Positions 42,883-53,724 of a stretch of 64,000 nucleotides of DNA are shown here, in pieces; within the stretch, counting starts at the first letter, position 1; every line of letters begins with the position of its first letter. The translations under genes were made by a program, and so were the position numbers. This DNA is from Xanthostigma xanthostigma (Eukaryota > Arthropoda > Insecta > Raphidioptera > Raphidiidae): the NCBI GenBank assembly GCA_963575645.1, contig OY754468.1, positions 11,780,001-11,844,000 of the forward strand, in the 5' to 3' direction. The notes under the pieces are model-generated. The model had not been told where the DNA came from and made no database searches. It saw only the letters and a list, made by a program, of their open reading frames with translations.

Positions 42883-43412
42883 GTATTATTGAAAAAGCGC
42901 TGAAAAAACAGTAAAGTTCAACAAACTGATAAATTCTACCAGTAGTTCAGAAACTAGTTTATTTTATGCTTACTGCATGAGTAAATTGGAGAAAGTGAGA
43001 TAGAGATGAAGAGAAAGTAACAGAGTAAAGAGATAACGCATCAATATATAAGTTGGTTTCTTGAAATTTCTGCTGCGGCAAATTGGAAGAAAATTTTAGA
43101 AGACCATTACGGCTGGCAAAGTGCGTGAAAACTGCAAATTGGTATTTGAAACTTAGTTTCAATAGCTGTATACTGTTGCGGTGTCGCGTATGTATTTATT
43201 GTAAATTGGATCGTTTAAAGCCCGACCAACTATGTATAGGTACGTTAATGTCTTCATGCCTCCCCTTTTATTTGCCTCCCTGCCTCCTTCTAGCGCACGT
43301 TCAATTCAGATTTATTGTCTTTGTCTCAATAATACCACCTATTGTTTATCTTGTACACTCCGCGATAAAACATTGTTCTTAATTCTTTTTCTTGAATAGA
43401 GAAAAACCATAT
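42883..43412. other. Unassigned DNA between two solo LTRs
   Basis: The sequence has open frames (such as 43083-43382) but no retroviral gag or pol motif, so the flanking LTRs are not the two ends of one element. TSDs differ too. Confidence 0.5.
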
Positions 43413-43995
43413 TGTTGCGTGCCCCTTGATGGGACGACTATGGAATTCTGTAGAAACTACTAGAAACAACAACAATGGAAAACAGGTAAAAACACCCGAC
43501 CTGCAGACAATCGCTTGGAGAGAGGCCAATATGTAAATGATGTAAATGAAGGGATCTCGATGCGTGGAGAACATTCTAGAGCATGGGCCGAAACTATAAA
43601 AGGCGAGCAGAGTGGGCAAGTGAGGCAGTCAGTTATTCGTGTTGTTCATGTGTACATAAATAAATACATAAATTATTCAGTTGAACTGTGAAAATAAACA
43701 AACTTTAGTGAGTGGTTTTACATAAATGATTTATAGTTAATAGACAAGTGTGCTGATAAACTTTGTGTTGTGTTACTGTGTTGTAAATATTTTGTGTACA
43801 TAATTTAGTGACTCTTTATTCTCTGTTACTTAGTCTTTTATTTTATTATTTAGAGCTATTAGTTTTGTTTCTGTTAACGTTATTATTTCTGTTAAGTTAA
43901 AGAAGTACGGTTTCGTTTGTGTGTTTTACTGTTTTGTTAAACATTTATTATTGTAAATAAATAATTTCACCACGGACTACAACAGTTTTGTTACA
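43413..43995 (+). mobile_element. Solo LTR with ATAT target duplication
   Basis: A 583-bp LTR running from TGTTGCGTGCC to TTTTGTTACA, flanked by exact ATAT (43409-43412 and 43996-43999). TG..CA ends and a 4-bp duplication of ATAT fit Ty3/gypsy elements of the 17.6/297 type. It contains a TATA box, an initiator-like element and a late AATAAA-like signal. The internal region has been lost by recombination. Confidence 0.88.
43595..43633 (+). promoter_or_regulatory. LTR core promoter
   Basis: TATAAAAG at 43595-43602 is followed by TCAGT at 43629-43633, a match to the arthropod initiator. The spacing is a little longer than usual. The same arrangement is present in the 53725 copy (CTATAAAAAGG followed by CAGTCAGTCAGT). 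Confidence 0.65.
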
Positions 43996-44043
43996 ATATA
44001 TTTAATAATTTACAAATGCAAGTGTGTTTCACGGCCGGTGTTG

Positions 44044-44510
44044 ATCCAAATCTTCTTGGTTTCCGGGCTTGTACGCCGTGGTCCATTGAAATTTCTATCT
44101 GACGTTTCGTCTACAACTGCGGTAGACATTATCAAAGGCCATCGAGCTACTACCCACGCATATACAGAGAGGCCATAGAAATACACAAACACACAAATTA
44201 TTTCAACCGCAAAGATGAAGGTTTGAATCTAAGTAAAACCTGGACACCAGCGCTGTGCAATACCAACCCACTGAATGGAACGACCAATCACAGAAAAGCA
44301 TACTACGACCGAGTAGAGAACACGAGGACGCTGACCATAAAAGACGGAAGTACCACATTTGTCGACACATTTACCTGTGAGCAGCTTAGAAGGACACTTC
44401 GCCCGCTACCACATCGCCTTTGATAATGTCTACCGCAGTTGTAGACGAAACGTCATGTAGAAATACCAATGGACCACTGCATACAAGCTCGGAAACCAAG
44501 AAGATTTGAA
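44044..44510 (+). mobile_element. Penelope-like element (PLE) 3' remnant with inverted flank
   Basis: A coding tail (44142-44423) and its 3' UTR (44424-44510) are preceded by an inverted copy of the same UTR (44050-44138): TCTTCTTGGTTTCCGGGCTT at left and AAACCAAGAAGATTTG at right. Such inverted flanks are common in Penelope-like insertions. A related minus-strand copy lies at 59175-59465. Confidence 0.75.
44142..44423 (+). pseudogene. Penelope-like endonuclease, C-terminal fragment
   Basis: The frame reads YYPRIYREAIEIHKHTNYFN, then RKDEGLNLSKTWTPALC, and ends at TGA 44421-44423. The REAIEI..K..NFN....LNLSKTW pattern is the end of the GIY-YIG endonuclease region of Penelope-like elements, as I recall the family. 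The reverse transcriptase and the GIY-YIG motif itself are absent, so this is a truncated remnant without its own start codon. Confidence 0.7.
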
Positions 44511-45376
44511 TTTACTATATGAATCATTGTCTATCTACTCAATGTGCGGTGAGCGAAAGCAAGAAAGCGTATCGAATTATGTAATATATGACAAACAGAC
44601 ACTTGACAATTTAACTTTTGTAATGTACGAACGATTTTTTACATTAGCATTCCGTTTTCAATATTTTCATAAGTGGTGTTTGTAGAAAATACCACTCAAA
44701 TAAGAGGGGTTGGAAAATCCATTAGAGAAAAACGGAAAACGAAAAGTCATTACGGAAAGAAATAATTAATAGTCTTTTCTTTCCATATAAAAACAACAGA
44801 AGTGAAGTTAAGAGTGGGTAGTCGTGCGTGTGTTGGGAGAGGGGGGTGAAGAAGAGAGGTGCTATCTAGCTGTCAAACACTAGGTCATTGACTGCCATTC
44901 TCTGAAGACAGTCCAACTTAATTGTTCAGTGTTCAGTCAAATTGCAAAAAATGCATTCAGCAAATTTCAAACTGTTTTTTTATTAGTTGTGATTAAACAT
45001 TTGAGCTTCACAAAATTTGCCTTGTTGCTCTGTTACATAAAAACATATTTTAAATATTCGCGCTAAAAACTAACTGATTTAAATATACACTTCAATTGTC
45101 AAAGTGGACTTGTCAAACTGTTAGCGTAATCTCCGACACGTAGGTACATATTTGCATTTCTCTCACATTCATGTATCGTGAACATCGATGGATTTCCTGG
45201 ATTTTCTCTTCACCCCGCAACCCCCTCGTCTTTTTTACTATTTTGAATTAACAAAATTTCACAAAAAAATAGTGATAACATATCTGTGGACTAAAGTCTT
45301 CTGTTTAAAAAAAATTGTCAATCGGTTGAGTAGAGAATGCTGGCGGTTTGGCTAGAGAAATAGGGCTTGTGTTTTA
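44511..45376. other. Mostly unassigned; shared block at 44515-44580
   Basis: GAATCATTGTCTATCTACTC and AATGTGCGGTGAGCGAAAGC recur at 50095-50150. The remainder has no supported gene. Confidence 0.4.
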
Positions 45377-45537
45377 AATATAGAGTTTACTAGCGGTCCC
45401 GCCCGGTTTCACCCGGGTGCAAAAGAACGAATGGCGAAAGAAGGGACATGAGTACGCACATTCATCTTAGTTTAACGAGATGAATGTAGTGTCCAAACTT
45501 CATAATGATCGGAATTACCGTTTAAAAGTTTTTGTCG

Positions 45538-45904
45538 TTAAAAAGCAGTATTTATACTTGTTTAAGTAATTTTCTTTTAATATAATAAATATTTAATTGA
45601 AAACACTGTAGGAAAATTATTTTCATATAGGTACCTATAGTTGTAACAGTTTTCAAATGAGCTATTAATTAGATTTATTTAATTTTAATTAGTCGTAATA
45701 AAATTTAAAAAAATAGAAATGTAAGCCTTAGAAGAAAATAATGTAGAAAATAAAAAAAAAAACAAAAATATATTCGCCGACTTGGGGCTTGAACCCTAGA
45801 CCCTGGCATTAAGAGTCTTACGCTCTACCGACTGAACTATCCGAGCTTGTAAACTTTACGCGCTAATACTGCAATATTTAGTTAAGGCATTTCACCTGAT
45901 AATA
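45538..45904 (-). mobile_element. SINE-like insert carrying a tRNA-Lys-like core
   Basis: The insert is flanked by TTTGTCG (45531-45537 and 45905-45911), a 7-bp duplication of family M sequence. The tRNA-like core is not at the end; about 58 bases lie between it and the insert border. The other side is A/T-rich. Confidence 0.7.
45775..45846 (-). tRNA. tRNA-Lys(CTT)-like sequence, degenerate
   Basis: The minus strand reads GCTCGGATAGTTCAGTCGGT, AGAGCGTAAGACTCTTAATG with CTT in the anticodon position, and GGGTTCAAGCCCC for the T-arm. The D-arm and T-arm closely match Lys tRNA, but acceptor pairing is poor. It is probably the promoter part of a SINE, not a working gene. Confidence 0.6.
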
Positions 45905-46055
45905 TTTGTCGGACGGACTAGTTTTGAGATACATCTTGCAACATTTTTTATTGATGTTCCGCTCCAATTTTTTTTTCAATTCGTACCAGTGGTTTCTGAG
46001 ATTAGCGCATTCAACTAAACAAACAAACTCTTCAACTTTATATTAGTATCATATT

Positions 46056-46540
46056 AGTATAGATAGAAGTATAGATAGTTTGACTTTGTTTTCCCAAATC
46101 TTTTGTCACCTCATAAAAACAAAGTCCTTTTTTGCCTCCGTTAAGTATTTCGTTTTCTTTTGTTCGTGAAAGAACACGTTTTGCTGAGTCACTTGTTATG
46201 GGGTAAAAATTAAAAATTTACATATAAAAAAGTACGACAAACAGAGCAGTTAAAAATCTAAGTAGGCGCACATTAAAACAAGTGAACGGCTCCATTAGAG
46301 CTTCATTCAACTAAACTCGAGCCGCACAAACAATACACGACCATTCTCGTGACAGGTGTTGCGTTAATTAGACGTAGGTGTGTGAGGGGTTGAATGAACA
46401 ATGTCACAACACAGCCCTTCATTTCATCTTCCGGCATCTTCTTTTTGCGGACACCGTTGCCGCTATGTTTCTACACACTTTTTAACTTCTCGCAGTTGAA
46501 AATTTTCAAGAAAAAAAAGCAAATAATAATATAGTCAAAC
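46056..46540. other. Unassigned intergenic DNA
   Basis: No supported gene or RNA. Confidence 0.3.
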
Positions 46541-46690
46541 CTGAGTTTGAGTGAGAACTGAGTAAGCGAGAAAACTCTCAAAGTGAGAGTGTCAAGTATC
46601 GTCTTTGTAAAACCTCTATAAGTGAGAAACAAAAACTCACTCTTGGACCTCTATAAGCGATATTCGAACGTATTAATAGTTCCACGAATT
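46541..46690. repeat. Possible pogo-like terminal fragments
   Basis: AAACCTGAGTTTGAGTGAGA, GAGTAAGCGAGAAAACTC, AAACCTCTATAAGTGAGAAA and GACCTCTATAAGCGA repeat a theme seen in pogo/Tigger termini. Boundaries are unclear. Confidence 0.4.
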
Positions 46691-46699
46691 TTAAAATAT

Positions 46700-47868
46700 T
46701 GTAACAAAACTGTTCTAGTCCGTGGTGGAAATTATTTATTTACAATAATAAACGTTTAACAAACCAGTTAAACAAACGAAAGCGTATACTTCTTTAACAA
46801 ACAGTAATAATAACGTTAACAGAAATAAAATAACGATAGTTCCGAACTTTAAAATAAAAACTAAGTAACAGAGAATATAGAGTCACTAAATTATGTACAC
46901 AAAAACACATACAACTATATTTACAATACAGAAACACAACAAAGTTTATTAGCACACTTGTCTACTAACTTTATTCACCCGATTATTTACTAAAAGTCAT
47001 TTATGTAAAACCAGATTTAGATAATTGCACTCAATGGTTTACACACATCAAAGTATGATTTACTTACAACACAACTCACGAACAACTGACTGACTGATGC
47101 CAGCGACCCGCTCGCCTTTGATAGCTTCGATCCCCACAACATCGAATGTTCTAGAACAGGGATGAGCAACACGCGGCCCGCGGGCCGCTTGCGGCCCGTT
47201 AAACATGTTTATGCGGCCCGCCAAGCATTTCTAAAATTGGATTTATTTTATCGACTTTCTCCCATCAATATATTGTTATAAAATTAATTATAATAAAATG
47301 GTAGTACATACTAAACCGAAACAATTTTTTGTGACGGGTTACTCACTGGTCGGCGTCTGTGTTTGTTTGCGAACAATTATTTTCAACCATGAAATTAATC
47401 AAAAATGACCACTGATTAAGACTGAGTGATGCACGATTAGAATTCCGGCTGATATCGAAAAAACAGTGCCAAATTTCTCAATAAAAGTTTCAAGTAAATT
47501 CGTTACTCTGTTCTTTTCTTGTTTGTTTTTATTTTGCATTAAAATTTGTAGGTATATGAAATCTTTACTTTTTTTTAATTTTATATTTTTTATTCTAATG
47601 TTTATTATAAATAAAGTTTTGTAAATTATTAATAAGTGTTACTTTATCGATATGCGGCCCGCCAAAAAATTCTAAAATTTAAATTGGCCCGTTGATTAAA
47701 AAGGGTGCTCACCCCTGTTCTAGAAGCATCTCCCTTTTTACATGCATTGCCTTCACCAGGCAATTCCCAGAAGGTCGGGTTTTTACTTGGCTACCTGTTT
47801 TCCATTGTTGTTGTAGCTAGAAGATTCTACAGAACCCATAGTCGTCCCAACAAGAGGCACGCAACACT
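46700..47868 (-). mobile_element. Solo LTR interrupted by an hAT element
   Basis: The plus-strand start TGTAACAAAACTGTTCTAG and end GAGGCACGCAACA are the reverse of the standard LTR ends. The target is ATAT at the left (46696-46699) and CTAT at the right (47869-47872). Removing the insert at 47157-47717 and one copy of its 8-bp duplication leaves about 600 bp, the size of the other copies. Confidence 0.85.
47157..47717. mobile_element. Non-autonomous hAT-type element in the LTR
   Basis: Terminal inverted repeats CAGGGATGAGCA and TGCTCACCCCTG, with exact 8-bp duplications TTCTAGAA at 47149-47156 and 47718-47725. GCGGCCCGCGGGCCGC near the left end and GCGGCCCGCC near the right are subterminal. 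There is no transposase frame in 561 bp. Confidence 0.9.
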
Positions 47869-47905
47869 ATTATACATTGATAAATTTTCAATTCTTAAAT
47901 TGATA

Positions 47906-48475
47906 AAAACTCGTGTCGCAGTGCGAAACCCTGCCGACAATTAGTGTATTTGCTAATACGGGCAGTGTGGCTTTATTATGTGAACTTAAACTATCTTTTT
48001 GGACAAAATAAAAAACTTAACCCCTAAATGCATCCTTTAAAATAATATTTTTTTACTTAATTTTAATATCAATATCAATCCAACAGCTACACACAATTAA
48101 ATACACCCTTCAGTATGTATATCCATTTTCGTAAACTAGCATTCTCATAAAATTTGTAAGTCCAGTCCTGTTGGGCCGATTTTATTCAAATTTTAGCAGC
48201 ACATTTTAATAATTACTAAAGGGTTAAATTTTAAATTTGAAACGATTCCGAGAATTTTTTCGGTATTTTTGGACCCGAAAACTGTTTTCAACCCCTCAAT
48301 AATTTATGTCTTTAAATAAATAATAATAATAATAATAAATTCTACCCTTAAAATGGCTCGATTAGGTCCATTTTAAATAGGCTTCGTGCGGTGGTGGATT
48401 CCAACATGTGGCCCAAATTTAGTTAAAATCAACTCTTATTTCCAAAAATGATGCCAAACTGTTTAGGAGGCTATG
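47906..48475 (-). mobile_element. Family T repeat, truncated and lacking (TA)n
   Basis: GCAGTGCGAAACCCTGCCGA at the start and TTCCAAAAATGATGCCAAAC near the end are the reverse of family T. The (TA)n tract and about 30 neighbouring bases are deleted, and the copy stops before the conserved left end. Confidence 0.75.
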
Positions 48476-48845
48476 CAAATACATAAAAAACTATCGAAGA
48501 ATGTAAAGGTTTTCGAAAAGTCGTTTACAATGAAAGTATATACAGCAGTATAAAGTAGATTTTTCATTAACGCGTAAGGTATATTGTACGGTGAAATATA
48601 AGTAGATGGCAGACCAATCGTGATCCCCCACGACCTCGTGTGAGCTATTCTCATCTACTCCTGTTGAAAATTAATGATGCAATTATAATTGTTCTCGTAA
48701 TTTATTATGATATACTACAAGTACTTACCTATTATTCCGTGTAATCGTTACATGGAGCCACTACAGACGTTGAGGATACTCGTACTACCTGCAATAATTT
48801 TATAGTTCATTTGCATATTGTATCAAGTATATTTAAATCTTTTTA

Positions 48846-49052
48846 ACTTCCCGCTATGAAAAAAATCATTTTTGTTTTTTTTTTTTAAATTGGGAACTTA
48901 TTGTTTTCACCCTGATTTTCTAAAATCGAGTTTGTGTCAGATCTCGACGAATTGAGGTCCTAGGAAGCTATTCTGACTATTTTGGCAATGATGTCCGTAG
49001 GGCTGTATGTGTGTGAGTGTGTATGTGTGCATGTATAATTGTAAACCTCTTA
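48846..49052 (-). mobile_element. Family S element, left part
   Basis: TAACTTCCCGCT starts the copy. AGATCTCGACGAATTGAGGT and GATGTCCGTAGGGCTGTATG are the reverse of 24450-24520. It is interrupted by family T at GTAAACCTCTTAT. Confidence 0.75.
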
Positions 49053-49176
49053 TTAGTGTATTTGCCATAAGGCACTTACACTATTGGCGTCGGTCGGATG
49101 GCGGGACCTAGGGGTCGGACCAAAATTTCTCGACGTTTCATAAGTTTCTAAGAAGTTTGGCACTATTTTTGGAAAT

Positions 49177-49240
<64 letters not shown>

Positions 49241-49760
49241 GTGACCACGATAACTGATCGACAGACTTAATCGATTTAAACGAAATTTGGTCCACATGTT
49301 GGAATCCATCATCGCAAGAAGCCTATTTAAAATGGGCCTGATCGGGCCATTTTAAGGGGTGTATTTAGGGGTTGAAAAATGTTTTTGGGCCCAAAAATAC
49401 GGAAAAAATTCTCAGAATCACTTCAAATTTGAAATTTAACCCTTTAGTAATTATTGAAATGTGCTGCTAAAATTTTAATAAAATCGGCCCGACAGTACCG
49501 GACTTATAAATTTTATGAAAACGCAAGTTTATTGATATGGATTTACATACTGAAGGGTGTATATAATTTGGTACAGATGTTAAATTGGTATATGGTATTG
49601 AAATTAAGTAAAAAAATGTTGTTTAAGGGGTGTATTAAGGGGTAATTTTTTCCATTTTGTCCAAAAACACAGTTAAGTTCATACAATAGAGCCACGCACT
49701 GCTTATAAAAGCAAATACACTATATTGTCGGCAGGGTTTCGCACTGCGACCCGAGTTTTT
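49053..49760 (+). mobile_element. Family T repeat, complete copy
   Basis: An uninterrupted copy from TAGTGTATTTGCCATAAGGC to TTTCGCACTGCGACCCGAG, with a (TA)n tract at about 49180-49236. It is the reference that reveals the LINE insertion at 231. It sits inside family S. No coding frame is credible. Confidence 0.85.
49180..49236. repeat. (TA)n microsatellite in family T
   Basis: A pure TA run of over 50 bases at the same position that holds the LINE in the copy at the window start. Confidence 0.9.
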
Positions 49761-49765
49761 TACTT

Positions 49766-49967
49766 TTAAATGGAGTGTCCGATGAAACGCGGTTTGTGGT
49801 ATCTGCGTGACTTCGTTGAACTTAGACTTCCTGAAAATTTGGAATGATTTGGCGTTATAAATTTTGAGAAATCTCAAAAAGACAATTTCAAATACTTATG
49901 CTTTTAGAAATTGTTTTTTGAAATATTTACTAAACTAGTGAATCGATTAATTCCAAAATCTAATCAG
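49766..49967 (-). mobile_element. Family S element, right part
   Basis: GATGAAACGCGGTTTGTGGT, TAGACTTCCTGAAAATTTGG and ATTCCAAAATCTAATCAG are the reverse of 24172-24370. The tandem units of the other copy are missing, so the far end is lost. Confidence 0.75.
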
Positions 49968-50180
49968 TCAGCGAAGGCAACAAAGCGTATCGAAAATATC
50001 TCTGCGTTTCTTTCTTGTTACATTAAGAAAGAGACGCAGATATATTTTCGATACGCCGTCTAGAACAGAACGTATCGATCTATTAATTAACTATAGATGA
50101 ATCATTGTCTATCTACTCAATGTGCGGTGAGTGAACGCAACAAAGCGTATCGAAAATATATCTGCGTCTCTTTCTTCGAT
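49968..50180. repeat. Short inverted and direct repeat cluster
   Basis: CAAAGCGTATCGAAAATATC and TCTGCGTTTCTTTCTT are followed by their reverse (AAGAAAGAGACGCAG, TTTTCGATACGC) and then by a second direct copy at 50139-50176. Confidence 0.7.
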
Positions 50181-50667
50181 GTAATTCCCTGATTTCTCCG
50201 ATGATAGGATTGGTTGATGTAGGTACTTGCATTCAATCTGAATAAAGTATCTCTGTTTCAAAAACTTTGTCTTTTTCTATGACGTTAACATGGGCGTACC
50301 CAGCTTTTGGCCCAGGAGGAAGCTAATTAGAAATTTCTTAAGCCGGATCCCCCGTGCTTGTTTTTGCTCTCCTGGATACGCCAGTGCTTACGGTGTAAAA
50401 AAAGACAGAAATATATGTTCGCACCCTAATGGTTCGTTTGCGATTTTATTCCTATGCTCAGTATAGAATCAAAGTATATGGTCTCTACTTATGGCAAGCA
50501 TACGAACTAGCGTTACTTATATATCTATGGTAATCCCATCAACGCGTACATGTTAGACTTTCTGCCTTACAATAATGTATGTATTTTCGATCGAGGTATG
50601 AAGAAAAATGGATTTGTTGAGAGTTCCGTTACCTTAAAAATTTAATAATAATAATAAGAATAATAAT
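50181..50667. other. Unassigned intergenic DNA
   Basis: No supported gene; it ends in an (ATA)n-type stretch that is the SINE tail. Confidence 0.3.
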
Positions 50668-51082
50668 GCGTTTAACGTCCGTTTCTCGACTTTATGTCAT
50701 AACAGACGCCATTCGCACCATTACTATTTTTTTTTCTACCACACTTTGCGATATTTTCTACAATTTTTTAAACTTCAACTTAATTAATAGCAATGCGCGA
50801 ATGAAGGAATTTTCAGGAAATTAAGGATAAGGTAAGCAAATGTTGAGCATAGGAGTTTGACAAGTAGTCAACCATGGCCTTGAATAAGGAACCATCTCGA
50901 TATTTATCTGGAATTATTGAGGGAACCATGGAACCTCAACAAGATGGCCGGTACAGGAATTACCGTTTCTCGGCGAGAGGCAGTAGGAAAAAGTCCTAGT
51001 CACATCTGCCCCCGCCGAGATTCGAACCCGGTACCTCTTGAATGCAAGTCTAGCGCTCTCACCGCTACGCCACCCCGCTCGG
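50668..51082 (-). mobile_element. tRNA-derived SINE (family E), full-length copy
   Basis: The minus-strand head contains an A box TGGCGTAGCGGT (51061-51072) and a B box GGTTCGAATC (51019-51028), with TGC at the anticodon position, suggesting a tRNA-Ala-like origin. The body continues for about 340 bases and the tail is (ATT)n-like at 50643-50667. It would be transcribed by RNA polymerase III and depends on a LINE for movement. Confidence 0.85.
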
Positions 51083-51576
51083 TTACCTTAAAGTAAGTAA
51101 TCTATGCTCGCGGTTTTTTACCTTAAAAATTTAGGAACCGTTAGTATAGATTACTTACAAAGATGATTAGTTCATAAAGATAGTAGGATGCTAAAAGTGA
51201 TAATAATAAAATATTTTTGGACAGTTGAATAATATACCGCTGTCGTTGAAGATCGTCATATTTTAGTGTGAATATAAAATAATTATAAAATACTGTTATT
51301 TGCTTTTGGAACGTAGCATTGGTATGCGTTGCAAAATTCGTTAATTTGCGTTAAAATGTGTTTTAATAGGTCACAACGGCTGTCATAACTTTTCTACGAA
51401 TGGCACCTACGGAATTATTATGACATTTATGACGTCTACTTTTGCATTTATTTTATAAATTCTCTACGCATGTACAACATTAATGCAATATAGCGCACAT
51501 TACAGTAGGAAATAACTGGATATATACAATGAGAAAAAAAATTGTAAACAAATATTTGCTCGTGCCTATTGGCTAA
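51083..51576. other. Unassigned intergenic DNA
   Basis: A short inverted pair, GTAAGTAATCTATGCTCGCG and TATAGATTACTTAC, lies near 51094-51160. Otherwise no feature. Confidence 0.35.
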
Positions 51577-52185
51577 GAGCTGGCTACAGAGAAAGTGGGT
51601 GACTCGGTGCAGAGCTGAAAATTTGCAGAATAATAGGAGATAGTATAAGTAAGTAGGGAAAAAATTGCCAGAAGGCTAGGCGGAAGATAAAGAGCCGCCA
51701 GAAGGCGCTAATGTTGCGAAAAATCAGTCCACTTCTGGCAATTTCCATACTTATTCTGTAATTCAAAACTAGATTATATATTATATAATATATTATACAT
51801 TATATAGTTATAAGGGCATACTGAAAATTCAAACATGATATTATTATAATTACATTTGACAAATATTCAAAATTATTAATGTCATTTTGATAGAAATAAA
51901 ATTAAATAAATTACGTTGTTATAACAACGTAATTTTATTAATGAAAATATATGACGATTAATTTTATTTCTATCAAAATGTCATTAATAATTTTGAATAT
52001 TTGTCGAATGTAATTATTATATCATGTTTGAATTTTCAGTTAGCAATAGCGCCTTCTGGTGGCTCCTTTATCTTCTGCCTAGCCTTCTGGCAATTTTTTC
52101 CCTACTTACTTGTACTATCTCCTATTATTCTGCAAATTTTCAGTTCTGCACCGAGTCACCCATTTTCTCCGTAGCCAGCTCTCCG
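51577..52185. mobile_element. 609-bp palindromic element
   Basis: AGCTGGCTACAGAGAAAGTG at left and CGTAGCCAGCTC at right, with CTGAAAATTTGCAGAATAAT and CCAGAAGGCTAGGCGGAAG mirrored. The centre is TACGTTGTTATAACAACGTA at 51912-51931. The left arm has an extra segment of about 110 bases (51716-51830) absent from the right, a secondary insertion. Confidence 0.88.
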
Positions 52186-52334
52186 CCTATACTGGATCCT
52201 ACCTACCATTTTTTTGAGCCAAACAATAATTGCTGAATAAGCTGGTGAATTCTCACCTTAATATTAATGGACAGACAGACATATTATTTTGATTATTACA
52301 AAATTTCAGAAAATCTAGTAGGTATATATTATAC

Positions 52335-53575
52335 TGGATGTCTTATTTTAAACTTAAAACTCAGAGTTTTGCAGGCGTACGAGAAAAAGTTCTGAATAAA
52401 AGCTGCTTGCTGGTGGCGCCACAGTCGAGATAACAATCACTGCACCCTTGTTATTTTTGAATGGAAATCCGCATTTTTATTCGGCCATTAGAAAGAGGAG
52501 AGGAACTGCTATCAATAGCGTTCGGACCATTTTTTGCTCCCAAAAAAGGAACTCTATAGGATCACTCTGTTGCACCCTTCTGTCTGTATGTCTGTCAAGA
52601 CTCTTGGGAATCAAAACCTATAAGGTACTTCCTGTTGACATAAAATCATGAAATTTGGCAAGAAGCAATGTCTTATAGCACAAGTAAAGGGAAAAATCCG
52701 AAAACCGTAAATTTGTAGTTACATCACAAAAAAAAATGTTTTTAAACCGCAACAACATGCTACGCACGTACACAGTAACAGTTCTAATACAAAACAAGCG
52801 TGTGCTACCGGTGCGTTTATACAGCGCAATATGAGAACTCTCGCATACAACACGTACGACAACTAGGCTATCAGATATAGTCACGAGTTATAATACAGTT
52901 CAGTAGTTCATCTGAATTCATTGCAATTACACGCTTAGTTGGCAAACTGACCGCGACGTTTGACGATGTATGAGAACAACGGTTTTCCAACGGCTAAGCG
53001 GGAAAAATCTTCAAGACTCGATTCCCGTGATGGACGAACTATTTATATACCTACAAGTTTATACGGAACCCTCGGTGCGCGAGTACGACTCGCACTTGGC
53101 TGTTTTGTTTTACATTATTTACAATAACGGAGGTAATTTCTTTAGGGTTAAATTACAGACAGCCCCATCTGAATCGATTGAAACGTTTTCGAGATAATTG
53201 GCAATATTTGAGTGCACACACAAACAATCTCTCACCCTAAAAGCATATACCTTCTCCGTTCCGTCGTGGTTAAAAATGATCATTACTGAAAAAAGTAGAT
53301 TGGAGCAAAAAATGGTTTAAATGATACTGATAGCATTTTCTTGTCTCCCTCTAATGAGCTAATAAAAAATGTGGTTTTTGATTAAAAACACAAAAACAAA
53401 GTTGTGGTCGCTATCTCGACTGTGGCGCCACCTGTGACATGATTGTTCCGGCTTTACCTTGGCTCCTCGATAGCAAGCAACTTTTTATTTAGAACTTTTT
53501 CTCCGTGTGCAAAATTCTGAGATATAAATACGGTCCGTTTAAAATGTAACACCCTGTATAGGTACGTATTGTAAC
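52335..53575. repeat. Inverted-repeat composite enclosing a family U repeat
   Basis: GGTGGCGCCACAGTCGAGAT at about 52411 mirrors ATCTCGACTGTGGCGCCACC at about 53412. AACTCAGAGTTTTGCA and GTTTAAAATGTAACACCCTG mark the outer parts. The right end resembles the ACACCCTGTATA ends of many insect elements. Confidence 0.6.
52485..53113 (-). repeat. Family U repeat, long copy
   Basis: It includes GTCTGTCAAGACTCTTGGGA, GTGCGTTTATACAGCG, AATTACACGCTTAGTTGGC, GACTCGATTCCCGTGATGG and GGAACCCTCGGTGCGCGAGT. It is the inverted relative of 17745-18118 with a longer body. ORFs across it are not conserved. Confidence 0.7.
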
Positions 53576-53724
53576 TGAAGGCAATGTTGTGCCGATAAGC
53601 TGATAAAAATAGATTTATATGGACAGACTATATACGCATGACGTGAAATGCAGATGTTCACAGATACGCTGTGTTCCACAAAACATGAATTTTAAGTCAA
53701 TCCGCTAGAGATTGCAGATTATAT

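Larger units (their letters stand above)
45377..46055 (+). mobile_element. Family M repeat interrupted by a SINE-like insert
   Basis: CCCGCCCGGTTTCACCCGGG through GTTTTTGTCG, then GTCGGACGGACTAGTTTTGA through AACTCTTCAACTTTATATTA. The internal break at 45538-45904 is absent from the other family M copy, confirming a later insertion. Confidence 0.8.

Noticed and set aside
42230-43995. Two neighbouring LTRs as the ends of one retrotransposon
   Set aside because: The 530-bp interval has no primer-binding site, gag or pol motif, the LTRs are clearly diverged, and each has its own ATAT-type flanks. They are separate solo LTRs.
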